A DNA stretch of 64,000 nt from Rhytidiadelphus loreus (GCA_947034895.1 OX344761.1:37832863-37896862), one strand, 5' to 3'; counted from the stretch's first letter, positions 40,301-52,940 are shown. Numbers and translations are program-made. The notes: a model not told the origin generated them from the letters alone.

Positions 40301-43070
40301 TTCCATAATTCAAGAGAGCATGCTCTAGTGCCGCAAAGAGCACTATTAGAAAGCTAACTCGTTTCTTGAGTGTGGAGAGACCTAATATGTCTTATAGGAA
40401 GTTCATTATCAAATGAGAGGGACACATGTTTCTCTTAGCATTTAAGGGTTGAAGCTTTATTTCAGAAAAGGAGCGAATGTTAATCCTTTTAACAGTTGAT
40501 GTGATGTAAAAATGCAGTGCTATCCTAGTGAAGCGGATTTGGTGATTGCAAGGGCCGTTTTGCTGTAAGTGCGCAACCCAGGCACTACAGTTTCCTTTGC
40601 AGCACTTCCCAATATTTTCATTTAAAGATCCTTCTCTCATTTTCATTAAGAGCTACCCTCTTGTGCAGATATTTGTCGCTGGGCAACCTGAGAGATGCCA
40701 ATCGCCTATTGGATTCAGTTAGGCAGAGACTTAGCGACAATTCGGAAGCATTTCCTGATTCACCACTCCTACACTTCGTCAAGTTTCTTCTGTCAACGTA
40801 TGTGAACGCTATGTGAACGTTTTCTTTTCAATTGTAGTCTCTACGCAGTGTCTTGTAATAATTCTCTTTTCATCGTTTTATCTTTTTTAGGATGCCTCTT
40901 AACAGTAATAGTTCACATTATCACCACTGAATGTCCTAAAGTAAATGATCTTTGCTGTTTGCAGGCTGGAGAGGGATGCATTACCGTTGTTCAGGATGCT
41001 ACGGCAGAAGTACAAGCCTAGTCTCGAGCGTGATCCTTCCCTAGATGAGGTATCTTCACGAGTCTTATTAGTCAATGACCCAGGTTTCCTTTTTATTTCA
41101 TTGAGCAGTATGCACTACATTGTCTACCAGTTTGTTGACATTTTTAAGCTAGGGAATCATTTGCGTGGGGGTTGAAAAGGTGTTCATTTACAATGCAAGT
41201 GTCATACAAACCCTTGACTTTAAAATTAGAAACCTATTGAGAACGGCGACTAGACCCACTATAAATGAATGCTATACTAGTAATGGAAACCACTCAGTAC
41301 CACCTAAAAGTCACTGGAATTATGACAGACAGGGAACAAGTCAGAACTGTTGCCTTTCTCAGCAGCACAGAGTGAGTGATTTGTAAGGAATAGCCTTAAG
41401 AAGTTACAAAATCATTAGAAATTGCATGGTTGTCTGACGAGACTCTCAGGAACTAAGATGAACCTCATCAACAAGGATTGTATTCGAGCTTTTCTCATAG
41501 TTTTGACCCATTTTTCTTTGGAAATGCAGTATTTGGACGAAATAGCGGAGCGTTTTTATAATGTCCCGCGGAGGAATGGCATGCAAGGCATGCTTGGAGA
41601 TTTTATGAAGGTGTGATATCTATTCTTGACTAGTTTTTAACGAGTCAGCGCTCATTGTTTCACTCATGTAATTTTGATGTGCACCAGATGAGTCCGTTAC
41701 TTCCATCCTAGGAAATGACTACTCAGTGTTTTCCGTCAAAACTTTTCGGCAAGCACTAAAGAAGAGGATCATCCTTAGGGAGGAGGTCTTGTTGTGGTCA
41801 GAGTGATCAATCCTCTCTATGTATAATAGGGAGGCTAGTGTATGATCACTCTGAGCCCAGCGAGACATCTCCATGAATGATTTCGACCATCATCTTTATG
41901 ATGCTGACTAAAACATCATAAAGTTGTATCTGAAACAATTTAATTTCACTCAAACGCTAATGTCATTCACTTTCAGTTGACCCTTTTAGAACTCTGTTAT
42001 GAACTTCGATGTACACCCTGTAGTCAGTTTCCGTAGCCAAACCAGTCAACACCCGTCAACCTCCAAAAATGAACCGTTTCTTCTTTCGCTAGCTTTCACT
42101 AGTTGCCGATTCTCCAGTTCTCTACTCACGTTGCCTTTATTACTAAAGGTAGAACCTCTCTTAGTGCATGGTGCTGGGACTATGCACTAAGAGAGGTTTT
42201 ATGCATTTAGAGGGGCCACGTGCCATGCGCCTTTCCATCTTGAGTCAGGCGCAGGCCCACCTACTGTCTCCAAACTCTCTTATTGCATATTATGCACTAA
42301 GGGAGTATGCAATAAGAGAGGTTGGAGACTGTTTACACTATTTACTCTATTTTGTAGACTCATAATACATTATGTAGCAGTGTACCTATCGATGAACACC
42401 ACTTTGAATCTTGTTGCTGGCCACTTGTTGATTGAGGGCTGCTTTGGACAATGGCCTAAAGGAAGTCGAGCCAAGAGATTGAGGATTCTTATTGACCCAG
42501 AACAAATCTTGGCCCCAACTTCCGTTTCGACAAGGTTCTAAAACCTAGAGTTATGAGGGAAAGTCTTGGACCAAGCCCAAAATGGAGTCTTGGCTTGGCT
42601 CCAAATGTGGGTATTTTTTCTTGGGGCTAGGTCAAGACTCCATTTTGAAGTTGAGCCCCTTCCCAGGCCTCGAAGCGTCCTTAGTGACCCATGTTTTGTA
42701 TTGGTGTTGACACTGGAAAGACGTGACCGTATCACCTGGGTAGTCGGCCAAAAATGATCAGATTCCTAGATAATAGGTGCATTCTTCGTTCCTAAAGTTC
42801 CCCTAAAATTCACTCATCGGACGCTTTTAATCCTCAGCGTCCTTCCTGGGTTACGGGTCCCCAACTGATTACCGAATTCACTCAATTTCTTGTCTGCGGT
42901 GGTCCGTGCGGTACAATTTAACAAAGGTAATGTGCATTTTTGTGACAGTAAATTACAAATCTATAACATGCTATTTTGGTGACACTAAAATCTTGGGTGA
43001 CTTGTAAAACCAGTCTTGTGGCTGTCTAACTTAAATCTCTTGTTTGCAGATGTTTGCAATGGACAGCTGA
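37399..43070 (+). CDS. GET4: GET4 homologue (Golgi-to-ER traffic protein 4)
   Basis: GET4 is the cytosolic alpha-solenoid adaptor of the GET/TRC pathway. It links the pre-targeting chaperone complex to GET3 for delivery of tail-anchored proteins to the ER. Exons: 37399-37437, 37564-37643, 37872-37950, 38365-38446, 38790-38943, 39559-39649, 39815-39898, 40518-40564, 40669-40797, 40965-41049, 41530-41610, 43050-43070. They sum to 972 nt, 323 residues plus stop, about the Arabidopsis length, with all phases consistent. Family blocks seen: KLEKRVQDGEFYEAQQMYKS, SFLRAALKWS, SQHFVRGNQPETFA, CYPSEADLVIARAVLLYLSL, ERDALPLFRMLRQKYK and LDEIAERFYNV. The last exon codes only MFAMDS after a 1.4-kb intron. 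An in-frame ATG at 37249 would add 50 residues not expected from the family, so 37399 is preferred. Confidence 0.95.
41782..41869. repeat. Foldback repeat in GET4 intron 11 (1)
   Basis: TCAGAGTGATCA (41798-41809) pairs perfectly with TGATCACTCTGA (41843-41854). Pairing continues imperfectly outwards to about 25 bp per arm. It resembles a short MITE. Confidence 0.7.
42154..42198. repeat. Foldback repeat in GET4 intron 11 (2)
   Basis: The 17-bp arms 42154-42170 and 42182-42198 (AACCTCTCTTAGTGCAT and its complement) are exact, with an 11-bp loop. It shares sequence with the next hairpin, so both probably come from one element family. Confidence 0.8.
42266..42329. repeat. Foldback repeat in GET4 intron 11 (3)
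   Basis: The 24-bp arms 42266-42289 and 42306-42329 pair with one mismatch. The loop contains GCACTAAGGGAG, related to the arm of the neighbouring hairpin at 42154-42198. Confidence 0.8.
42578..42647. repeat. Foldback repeat in GET4 intron 11 (4)
   Basis: The 15-bp arms CAAAATGGAGTCTTG (42578-42592) and its exact complement (42633-42647) flank a 40-bp spacer. Further CCAAG/TTGG phrases continue the pairing loosely outside. Confidence 0.7.
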
Positions 43071-43599
43071 ACCAGGTGTGATATATGGGTGTAGTTAGTA
43101 TTAGCTTGCATACTGGTCCGAATAATTCTTGGTAGCATCTGGAAACGTAGCCTGGTGAGATGGGCATCCTATGACATGGATGTTTATTTATATCATTCCG
43201 AGATCAACACTTTTGGGTAGGTCTTTTCCTTTAGGTGAATGTAACGTGCTGTTTGGTTTCAGTCACAGGCCACAAGGTAATGAATTAAATAGGGGTGCAT
43301 GAAAGGATAGAACTATGTTTAAAACCTTCATTAAAGCTGATGTGCGTAGGTCAAGTCAAAAGTACAAATAGAGTTTTTCCTAGACAAATGGAAATCATGG
43401 ATTATGTTTTGGGGAAGAATTTTGTAATTTTTGTGAATTTTCAAAGTCAAATTTCTAAAGAAAAATTAATGTTCATACACTGCATCTTTAAATCAACTTC
43501 AAACCATTAACTGGAAGGATGGTGTAAGGTCATATTGGCAATACTTTGAAAGAGTCCTAGAAAATAGAAGTTAAAGAATTGGCATGCTTGAAATGTGTA

Positions 43600-43724
43600 T
43601 TGGACATAACCTTCTCTTGTTACTTAATTTGATTCAGGAGATCTACAAGTCTTTCAAAGAGGGGGAAGATGGGATGACACCTCTTTCCAATTGCAATGTA
43701 GTAATATGAGAAGGTTATGTCCAA
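43600..43724. repeat. 17-bp perfect inverted repeat bounding about 125 bp
   Basis: TTGGACATAACCTTCTC (43600-43616) is the exact complement of 43708-43724. The size and symmetry fit a small foldback element. Confidence 0.7.
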
Positions 43725-43770
43725 AAATTGTAATGTCTTTGCCCTTTTTTTGTTATCTAGTACTTTTACT

Positions 43771-43954
43771 ACAATTAATAAGAATGTTTAAAATTTGAAG
43801 GAGAGAGCTATGAATATTATTTGAAGTAAGTTACTTGAAAGTTTCATATGTGTTGGATGTGTACAATTAATAAGAATGTTTAAAATTTGAAGGAGAGAAT
43901 TATGAATATTATTTGAAGTAAGTTACTTGAAAGATTCATATGTGTTGGATGTGG
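43771..43954 (+). repeat. 92-bp tandem duplication
   Basis: 43771-43862 and 43863-43954 are adjacent direct copies starting ACAATTAATAAGAATG, differing at only a few positions. The duplication is recent. Confidence 0.9.
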
Positions 43955-44699
43955 TGTTTGGAACCAATATTTATAACCATATTCATGTCTTGTATTGGTG
44001 TATTAGTTTTCCGTTTATACTTATATCAAACAACAACAAAATTGTTGAGATCTCTAGTGCATATCCATACTTGTGGCTTTGAATGAATCCTTTGTGGTCT
44101 ATCATCAATAGCAATTGTTGATGTTTAATTTTAGCAACTCAATTCTATCATTGTCTCTAATTACAATGGTTGTTATATTTGTGAAAACTATTGTAAAGTA
44201 ATTTTTACTTAGCAATTTTATAGTTGCAATGAAAATTCTTGCAATATTCTATTCATTTGAGAATGGCATTGTACAAGAGTTTAAAAAATTTGCTTCAAAA
44301 AGAATTCAACCTCAAGAATTTCATCTCTTTTAAAACTTTAGTTGTTTTTGTTAATTGTTTGTTTTGGAAAAAGCATAATGGCAATTGGTATTAGCAAGGA
44401 CTAAGAACCATGAGTAAAAGGACTCCAATGCCAATTAAAAAGCAAGAGAGCAAGAGAAGTGCATAAAATGTAGTGTCACCAAAGAAAGTAGCCAAGGTAT
44501 ACATGACGAGTAGAGACACTAAAAATGAGATTAGAAATGATTCAAAAGATAAAACAACAATTGTTGCAATGCTAAGCCTTTTGAAGAGTATTATCTTCTT
44601 AGAGGAAAGATGATATCTCCAATAGTCTAAGATTTTGATAGGTCAATTTAAACTTGAGGCACTCCACAAATCATATTCTATGCTTAACTCCTAAATGAT

Positions 44700-45640
44700 T
44701 GACTATATTTTCACCAAAAATGTTCTAAAAATGCCATTTCTAGGACAAGTACCAAATTTTAGAAAAAAATCATTTTTAGATACATGTAACTATAAGATCT
44801 TGTAGTATGTTGGTTTGAGAAGATGTGGAAAAATTTCAGAAATTTTCACTATGTAGATTGCAAGATATTAGCATTTAAAGTGACAAAAATCTTTTGGAGG
44901 GCCTTGCAAAAAAATAGGCAATTGCACTTCACAGGCTCATATTTATATGAAAAAATGTCTAAAATGGTGGATTCCTACTTCAAGGCAAATTGGCTACATG
45001 CTTGAAAAATTTCAAATCATTTGGAATTGTACAACATGTAGGAAAACAATACTAAGTGAAAAAAAGTAGAGAATGATTCAAAATACTAAATTGTTAATAA
45101 TTTACTTGTAGAATTGAAAAATGACAGTCCCAATTGTTATATTGTTGTAATAAACAATCTACATTCTATGATTCTATTTTTCTCCAAAAATATTTAAAAT
45201 TGAGTTAAATAAAGGACTTCAAAGTTTGTCTTAGAGTAGAAATTCTATAACTACCCACAAACTACCTGCAAACTATCCGCAAACTACTCCAAACAAAATC
45301 TCTTCATAACTTTCATCTCATTAATCAAAATGGAACAATTCAAAACTTTCTACGTACATATAAATCTAGAGAATCAATTTCAGATTTTTCTTACTTAAAA
45401 AAGTGATTTCAAAGAAGTTTTTTTTGTTGCCTGGAGTACCCACCAAGTAAAGAAAACTACATAATTATCATACAATAATTTTTTAATCATATAGTCGAAA
45501 GTTGTGAATATTATAAGACCTTAAAGCTACTCCTTTGGCACATGTTTTGTGAAAACTTCAACGGAAAAAAAAGAAAAAATCTATTCATAGTGCATTGTCC
45601 AAAATTGTTATGTTGCCAAAAATGTAGTTTGGACATTTCA
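44700..45640 (+). repeat. Dispersed repeat family R, copy 1
   Basis: Shares extended similarity with 47459-48090 (direct), 52150-52940 (inverted) and, over its right third, 60240-60500 (direct). Shared blocks include TTTTCACCAAAAATG at the left, ATTGCAAGATATTA, AAGGCAAATTGG and CATTTGGAATTGTACAAC. No coding capacity is evident, so this is probably a non-autonomous element or the non-coding end of a larger one. Confidence 0.75.
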
Positions 45641-47458
45641 GGTTTAGTAAAACCAAGACGGTTTCAATAGTCAATGGCTTCAATCGCAACACAAAAGGCT
45701 ATTGAAGTCACATATAAAATGTTTATTCAATGTTCTTAGGAGAGAAGTGAAGCAAGCAAGTGATAACCATTCAATGAATCAAAGATATTTAAACTTCAAC
45801 ATGAATCAACAAGGGTCATTGCATGCATCATTGTTATAAAAGTTTCATACCTTAAAAAGAAGAAGTAAGAGAGTGTCCAGTTATGGTCTTCCATGGAAAA
45901 AAACATTGATTTTTCTTTTCTTTGGGTGGAATCTCACATACTTTTAAGTGGATTTAGAGCTACAAGTTTCAACAATCAGAAAATGTTCACAATTGAAAAA
46001 CATATGTTTAGATTGTGCTTGCAACAAGAAAGACAATGACTCTGGGTCAATTGCAAACACTACAAATTGTTCTAGTTGTGTTGAAATAGACAATTTAGTT
46101 AGTATTTGTTTGAAAAGAGGTGTTAGAAAAGATTGTTGAGGCTCCTGCAATGATGTTTTAGTGTCATAAGTTGTGTTTTTGAGCCAACCTAAGGTTGGTA
46201 GGTGAGAGAAATATACCTATTATTATAAGAGAGGTTAGATTTTTTAGATATATTTGACATAGAAAAAGAATTCCTATACACCAAACAATGCATCATTTGG
46301 ATACCCTACAAAAAGTTATGAAGGTTCAAACTTTTATTGTTAGATGCTCTATGTGTAACAATGAGTATATTGAGTACTCTTTGGTCCCAAAATAATTCCA
46401 TAGTTTCAAAATGCTAGTTAAAATAAGCTCAATTTGGAATTGCATTAGAAAAAATGAATATGTAGATAACTATTTCTCACACTACATTATTGTAACAATA
46501 CATACATTGCAAGCATATAATACTAGAACGTATACTATAAGTACACAATACCATTACTTTTTGACAAAATCTAAGTTTATTTTAACTAGTGTTATCAAAC
46601 TACATAATTATTTTGGGATAGAGGAATATTGGTTTTGAAAATGTACACCAACTTAACATTACAAAATGACACATTTAAATACATGGAAATTTTACCTTAG
46701 AATTCTAAAATTCAACCAAACTTTTAAGTTTCACCAATCTTTTCTTTTCTTTTCAGTTTTACATTAATGCTTCACTTAATCTTTTTTGACTTCATTGTGG
46801 TTCACTTCATTGTTTGACATTATTAAGTCGACCTATAAATTAATTGTTTGGTCTCACAATTACAATGATTGATTGATGTAATGGCCATAAACTAATGATG
46901 AATATTTGGATAGCATTAAGATAGTCTTAACATAAGATTTTCTTATAAATAATAGATATATTTGAAAAGTCAAGATATATTGATGTTACAGGTAATGGAG
47001 TGATTTTTTTTGTTAATCCAATGCACCCACTAGAAATGGAACCATTGACCAAGTGTAAGAATAAGTCACCAATGAAATACAAAGTTGAACAAGGATTCAA
47101 ATGCAATTTAGAAAAGAATTGAGATTGACGTATTCAATATCACTCAAAGAAAGGTTACAAAGAAGAATTACAAACTAAAGCATCTTAAGGTTGGAGGTCC
47201 ATAAATTGTCCATTTAAGTCTATCTACCTCATTAATGATATTAATAGATATTTCAAGGAGCATGTCATTCATTCATGGATAGGGGACGCATTTAAAACCT
47301 AGTCGATTTAAGGACCTCCTACCTTATGAATTCTCAAATACCTCTAGTGTCTCTCTTAGCCTTTTTAGCTAATGTAAAATGCAAATCATTGAAAATGTCA
47401 TAAAATTTTCTCCTTCTTAAATACCTAGAAGCCAATACATTAACCCCTTAAGTTCCTT
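45641..47458. other. AT-rich DNA between repeat copies, no gene seen
   Basis: Only short accidental frames. I see no known element or structured repeat here. Confidence 0.55.
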
Positions 47459-48090
47459 AACTATGTTTTCACCAAAAATGCTCCAAAAATGCCATTTCTT
47501 GTACAAGTACTAACTTTTAGGGAAAAAAAAACATCTTTGGACACATGTAATTGTAAGATCTTGTAGTACACTAGTTTGGGAAGATGTGGAAAAAATTTCA
47601 GAAATTTTCAATATGTAGATTGCAAGATATTAATGTTTCAACTTTAAAAAGACAAAAGTCCTTTTTGAGGCTATGTGAAAAACGTGGCAGTTGCACTTCA
47701 CAAGGCCACATTCACATGAAAAAATGTCCAAAATGGTGGTGCTTCTTTGGATTCGTTCTTCAAGGCAAGTTGGTTACATGCTTGAAATATTTTAGATCAT
47801 TTGGAATTGTACAACACATAGGGAAAAAATAAGTAGAACAAAGTAGAGAATGATTCAAAATACTAAATTGTTAAGAATTTAGTTATGGAATTGAAAAATG
47901 CCAATTCCAATGGTTGTAATGTTGTAATAAACAATCTACACCTAATGTTTTTATTTTTTCCAAAAATATTGAAAATTGAATTAAATAAAGGACTTCAAAG
48001 TTTATTTTAGAATAGAGAATCTATAATTGCCTACAAACTAAAACTCCCCCTAACTTTTATCTCATTAATGAAAATGGAATGATTCATAGT
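47459..48090 (+). repeat. Dispersed repeat family R, copy 2
   Basis: Direct copy of 44700-45330, alignable by eye along its whole length (TTTTCACCAAAAATGC start, ATTGCAAGATATTAATG, CATTTGGAATTGTACAAC). It stops where the GA-rich start of the five-unit array begins. Confidence 0.75.
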
Positions 48091-48105
48091 TTTATATATA
48101 TATAT

Positions 48106-48850
48106 AGAGAGAGAAAAGACGAGAAAAGAGAGACAATTTTTTTCAAGACACTCCAAAACAGGGCATATTCTATTGATGCATTATCCATAATACTTATTGT
48201 ACAAGTCATTGTTCATGCAACTCGGTTTGGTTAAAATTGGAAACACTTTGGAAATACAAACCAAAAATAACAAGTCTAGGCATCACAATGTTTAGCAAAC
48301 ATGCTACAATTATAGTCTTGATCGAGAGGGTGGGCGGGATTATTTGTATGAACCATTAATATAAGACATCGTTATCAGTGCCATTACTTAAGCAAATAAC
48401 TCACAACCATATGAGTGAAGTTCTTGTACGTAAGGATTCACTAATCTGGCATGCAAACCTCATATGTGTACCGCTCGTGACGGCACTAAAACACAAGCCA
48501 TGAGCACCATTGATCGGACATGCAATGAGGAAACAAATTTTTATTATACAAACAGAGCTTGGCAAAATATTGAATGCTATGGGAGAAATATTGTGCTTCC
48601 AATCTTGAGTAGTCATGCCTCACCTACACCCATATCCCACAATAAACACAAGGTTAGTTACAGGACACATGTGAGGTGTCTACAACATGACTACACCAAG
48701 TTATCGGAGCCAGAGATTGCCACATATACTTGAAAACAAATGGTAACTGCCTTGTAAAAGTTCAACGTAGCTTCAATCAACACTGCACCTCGTCTCTCAG
48801 TAGTAGGTGGAAAAGGACAAAACTTGTGGCGTCATCTCGATATCCATAAC
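48106..48850 (-). repeat. Five-unit array, unit 1
   Basis: Module A (GA run, then CAGGGCATATTC; 48106-48180), G-rich GGGTGGGCGGG (48328-48338), module B (ATGCCTCACCT...GGTGTCTACAACATGA; 48614-48707) and a weak module D (CATCTCGATATCCAT; 48833-48847). Modules A and B recur in the same order and orientation in units 2-5. Confidence 0.65.
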
Positions 48851-49267
48851 TTGAGAAAAATGCAACTCAGTAGCTTATATTCCTCCTATCATGAACCGTG
48901 GAGCTCGGTTGAACGCAAGTAGCAGCAACCCAATGTGCCTTCCCATAAGTACTGCAAACTAGAGATGCTTTATTGCAGCATTCCCAAAGCCCTTCTTTCT
49001 TGCTAGTTAGCCAATTAGAAATAGCAAGTTGTTTCAAACAGATCAAGAACAAGATCGTTGGCTTATAACTGGCTGGGGTGTGTATGGCATGTGATGCCCG
49101 GTGGTCTCATGGTATATGCCTTAGTATTTGTGGCATGGTATATCCTGTGAGATATCACTGTCCATTGCACATAAGTATATAAGTGTGGATTATTGGGGTC
49201 CGTGATCCCACGTATGAGTTATCGTTTGTGTTAACAATTCTTATGATTTTCAAATTTGTACATAGAT

Positions 49268-50219
49268 GAAAGAGAGAAAGAAGACATTTGACTTGTCACC
49301 CCATTTCTGGGCAACTTTTGTTGATCAAGATATGCCTTATTCTATTTATACTTGTCATTTTGTTACATTCTTGTCACGAGTATACTTCTGTCAAGCACAA
49401 CTTTTGTCAATCACAGTATGCATATACTAATCATATGGACTAGGGTTTTCTTTTTTATTCAAGATTCTGTACGCCTAGACTTGTTTGATTGTATACTTCT
49501 TTGGCAAACCTGATCGGGAGGTACTCTAAGCAATACCTCACAGTTATATTTCTATCAATCGTGCTATCACTTTTTGATCAAGCGAACCATGGCTTGCTTT
49601 CTTGATTTATTCAAGATTCCTCAAGTCCATGCTTACTTGACTTCATATTCCTATGGCAGATCGGGAGGGAGGGAGGGACATCTTACATGTTCCCTCATTT
49701 TAGCATAGCAACTAATTTAATAACTGCAATTCATGGCATATCTTAACCACACTTGCATCTTACAACTTTACATGTGTGCCTTTGACATCTGTGTTGAAAG
49801 TTATGTTTCACAATTCAGCCACTAGTTACTACAAGTCTGGAATTTATTCATTTCTATATAGCAATCTTTCTATTCAATAGTACAAGAACTTTCAGCATAG
49901 TTCTAGTTTAAAGAATTAAAACACTGCACTGCAAACCATTGTTCATGCTTGAATATGAGGAAGTCACGCCTCACATTTGCCCAAGATGCCCACCAAACAA
50001 ACAGGAATGTGTTAGTGAACGTGGACAAGGTGTCGTCAACGTGACTACAAGTTGTTATCCTAATCGCATATTGCAAGCATACAAGAAACAAGAAGATGGT
50101 GCGTTTAGTTGAGAATTGTTTCAAGAAAAAAAACATGCAATACACATCATGCGACAATAGTTTGCCATCTCTAGAATATGTGCAGTAACAACACCTGTGA
50201 GACCATCTTTGTATCCATG
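49268..50219 (-). repeat. Five-unit array, unit 2
   Basis: Module A (49268-49340, with CACCCCATTTCTGGGCA), a perfect G-triplet run (49663-49677), module B (49945-50060, GCCTCAC...AGGTGTCG...CAAGTTGTTATCC) and module D (50191-50219, CACCTGTGAGACCATC). It extends the unit 3 match on the left of module B (GCTTGAATATGA). Confidence 0.7.
49663..49677 (+). other. G-quadruplex-forming motif
   Basis: GGGAGGGAGGGAGGG: four G-triplets with single-base loops, the most stable canonical G4 arrangement. It lies between modules A and B of unit 2 and has relatives in the other units. Confidence 0.75.
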
Positions 50220-51208
50220 TGACAAGATCAAGCCGATTGTGCCACAACGTCTGGAAGCCGAATGTATTGCGTGCACTGCCGAGTTTCTTAGAAGCCAGAA
50301 GCCCACTCGTCTAGTGCAGTGGCGTACTATGGGCCAGGCTTGCATCATCTGTTGATCATTTGTACCACAGGACAGGACAATCAACTTCCCACTTGCTTGC
50401 TTGCTACGTTGGTTTGTACCCGCCTATTGCATGCCGTGCTGGCTTTGTCTGGGTATCAATCGTGTTCTATAGTCACATAATCGTACCATTGTATTGCGGT
50501 TGTATCTTTTTGCTTGTGTCTTTGTGCTTTTTTCACTTACACTAGTAGGAGCCCCTGTTTTTTTGGATGTTAGTATGAAACAAGAATGTTTTTTAAAACA
50601 TGAGCAAAGAAATGGAACTTTGGCCATAGAAGGCTTAATTCAGTTGGATGTTGCAAGAAACACGTCAACGTTAGGGTCATAACAAGCTTTTGTCCTGTCT
50701 GATGTCCATATTTTAGAGAACATGACAAAAAAACATAGTCACATTTCTCCTAACGTCTTGAGAAACAAGTAACTGCCACATTGGCAAAGTATTTCAGTTT
50801 GACTATAGATAAGTTACTGAAACTTACTATGGGTTGAAGTAAAATGCTGACCACATGTGAAAAATACAAAGGAGGGCAGCTTGTAAGCATCGTTTCTCAA
50901 AAACCTTGCATGCATGGATGGGAAAGCTACAAAATGACTTCATTTTCTATTGTACTTCCAATATAACACAAATTGTATTAACAAATCCTAAAAAATTAGT
51001 ATAATGCGTTATAGTATATATACGCATACGTAAATCTTTGTCTTTATGCTCCCAAATACTTCATAATAAAACATGATTTATTGTCAATTTTTGAAGATTC
51101 ATTTTTTGACTGCATTGCAAATAAAATTCTTTTTTTGCTAAAGTTATTATTCATATCTTCTCCCAAACAACAAAGAATATTGGAAACAAAACAATGACTT
51201 TGCACTAT

Positions 51209-51302
51209 ACAATGATTGCAATGTCTTGCCAGGCATACAATCTTCATATGTTCAATCAGACATTGTCTTGCTAGACATACAATGATTGCGATGTCTTGCC
51301 AG
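51209..51302 (+). repeat. 24-bp motif repeated with 70-bp spacing
   Basis: ACAATGATTGCAATGTCTTG... at 51209-51232 recurs at 51279-51302 with one difference. A local duplication. Confidence 0.7.
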
Positions 51303-51479
51303 ATACATGTTGGCAATTGTAAAAGTAGTTTTTAACCTTCTACTATTACTTTAACAACATTTAAACCAGAAATGCAGAACGGCAGAAGGCACTACATTTT
51401 GGTATTGATAGAACTTAAAAGTGAATGAAATCCTTATTAAAACTACTCATTATTCTAATTAATTTTTTCTTAAGAATGA

Positions 51480-51632
51480 CACTACAAGAAAATGGGGGTA
51501 TAAATGACTTGTCCACAATGACTGCATCGACAACAATGGCTTCAAAGTGACTGCAAAATGACTAATTTGCAGTCATTGTTGTTGGTGCAGTCATTGTGGA
51601 CAAGTCATTTATACCCCCATTTTCTTGTAGCA
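51480..51632 (+). mobile_element. CACTA (En/Spm)-type MITE, 153 bp
   Basis: The left end is CACTACAAGAAAA, the hallmark CACTA terminus. Arms 51482-51526 and 51586-51630 are exact 45-bp inverted repeats. TGA flanks both ends (51477-51479 and 51633-51635), matching the 3-bp target duplication of this superfamily. The right terminus reads GTAGCA where GTAGTG is expected, so the right terminal dinucleotide has mutated. There is no coding capacity: a non-autonomous element needing a transposase elsewhere. Confidence 0.85.
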
Positions 51633-52149
51633 TGATGTCTTCTTGAAGTGTAGTTTTAGCATCAGACATTTGATTTTTATAATGAATGATTATGATTTTC
51701 CAATTCAACATTTTGTGCAAGGGTGTCCACTGCAAATCTTCATTTTCTATTGTTGAGGGTTCTTCAAAATTAGCATAAAAAACAATACATCTTAGAGGAA
51801 AAATCACAATAGATATTCGTTTTCATAAGATTTATATTTTATAGAGTATGGGCTTACGATTTGACTGTGGGTAAGTTTCTAAAAATTATTGGGGGCTAAG
51901 GTGAAATGTTGACTACATATGAAAAAGACATGGGAAGGGCAACCACATGGCATGGTTTTAAGAAAATGGTATCTGACATGGCATTTCAATGATATGGCAT
52001 TTAATGAAGCTAAAGTGGCATGCCACTTCAGTATACATTGACGCCGTCTAAAAATTTTAATCCCTAAATGCCCAAACACTATTTTTGTGATTTTGGGCAT
52101 TTCACTATAAATTGAATTTTTAATTTTAATTTCTTTGAAATTTTCACAC

Positions 52150-52940
52150 AACATGTGCTGAAGGGTACCTTTAAGGCACAATAATTTTCATAACTTTTGA
52201 CTACATGGTATGTAATTTTCATTGCTTAATAGGCTACTCAAAAAATTCTTAAAAAATTCTTAATTTCTAAAATAAAAATTTGAAATTGGTTTTCTGGATT
52301 TATATATGCGTAAAATGCTTTTAATCATTTCATTTTGATCAATGAGATGAAAGTTATGAGGAATTTTAGTTTACAAGCAATTATGGATTTGCTACTCTAA
52401 AATAAACTTTGAAGTCCTTAATTTAACTCAATTTTCAATTTTTTTGTAAAAAAATAAAATTGTAGGATGTAGGTTATTTATTGCAACATTGCAATCATTG
52501 GAATTGACATTTTTCAATTCTATAACTAAATTCTTAACAGTTTAGTATTTTCAATCATTATTTTTTTTTCTACTTACTATTTTTTTCCTATATGTTGTAC
52601 AATTCCAAAGGATCATAAATTTTTCAAGCATGTAGCCAACTTGCCTTGAAGAATGAATCCAAAGAAGTACCACCAATATGGGCATTTTTATTATAAATGT
52701 CGCCTTGTGAAGAATAGCTTCCTATTTTTTTGGAAAGCCAATTAAAGAATTTCTGTCAATTCAAACACTAATATCTTGCAATCTACACAATGGAAATTTT
52801 TGAATTTTTTTCCACATCTTTCAAATTAGTGTATTGCAAGATCCTGAGGTTACATGTGTACAAATGTTTTTTTTCCTCTAAACTTTAGTACTTGTCCTAG
52901 AAATGGCAGTTTTGGAGCATTTTTGGTGAAAGCATAGTCA
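52150..52940 (-). repeat. Dispersed repeat family R, copy 3 (inverted)
   Basis: The reverse complement aligns with 44700-45500: GTTGTACAATTCCAAA, AACTTGCCTTGAAG and AATATCTTGCAAT occur in mirrored order. Its left part (52170-52205, CATAACTTTTGACTAC) matches the right part of copy 1. Confidence 0.75.

Larger units (their letters stand above)
43071..44699. other. GET4 3' flank and AT-rich intergenic DNA
   Basis: No gene seen. It begins with the GET4 3' UTR by position and contains the inverted pair at 43600/43708 and the 92-bp tandem duplication at 43771-43954. The rest is AT-rich without recognised structure. Confidence 0.6.
50801..51960 (+). repeat. Pair of diverged direct repeats about 1.07 kb apart
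   Basis: 50801-50910 and 51868-51960 share a phrase like AAATG(C/T)TGAC(C/T)ACAT(G/A)TGAAAAA followed by GGAAGGGCA-type sequence. The CACTA-like MITE and a 70-bp duplication lie between them. They may be ends of one larger nested element. Confidence 0.5.
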
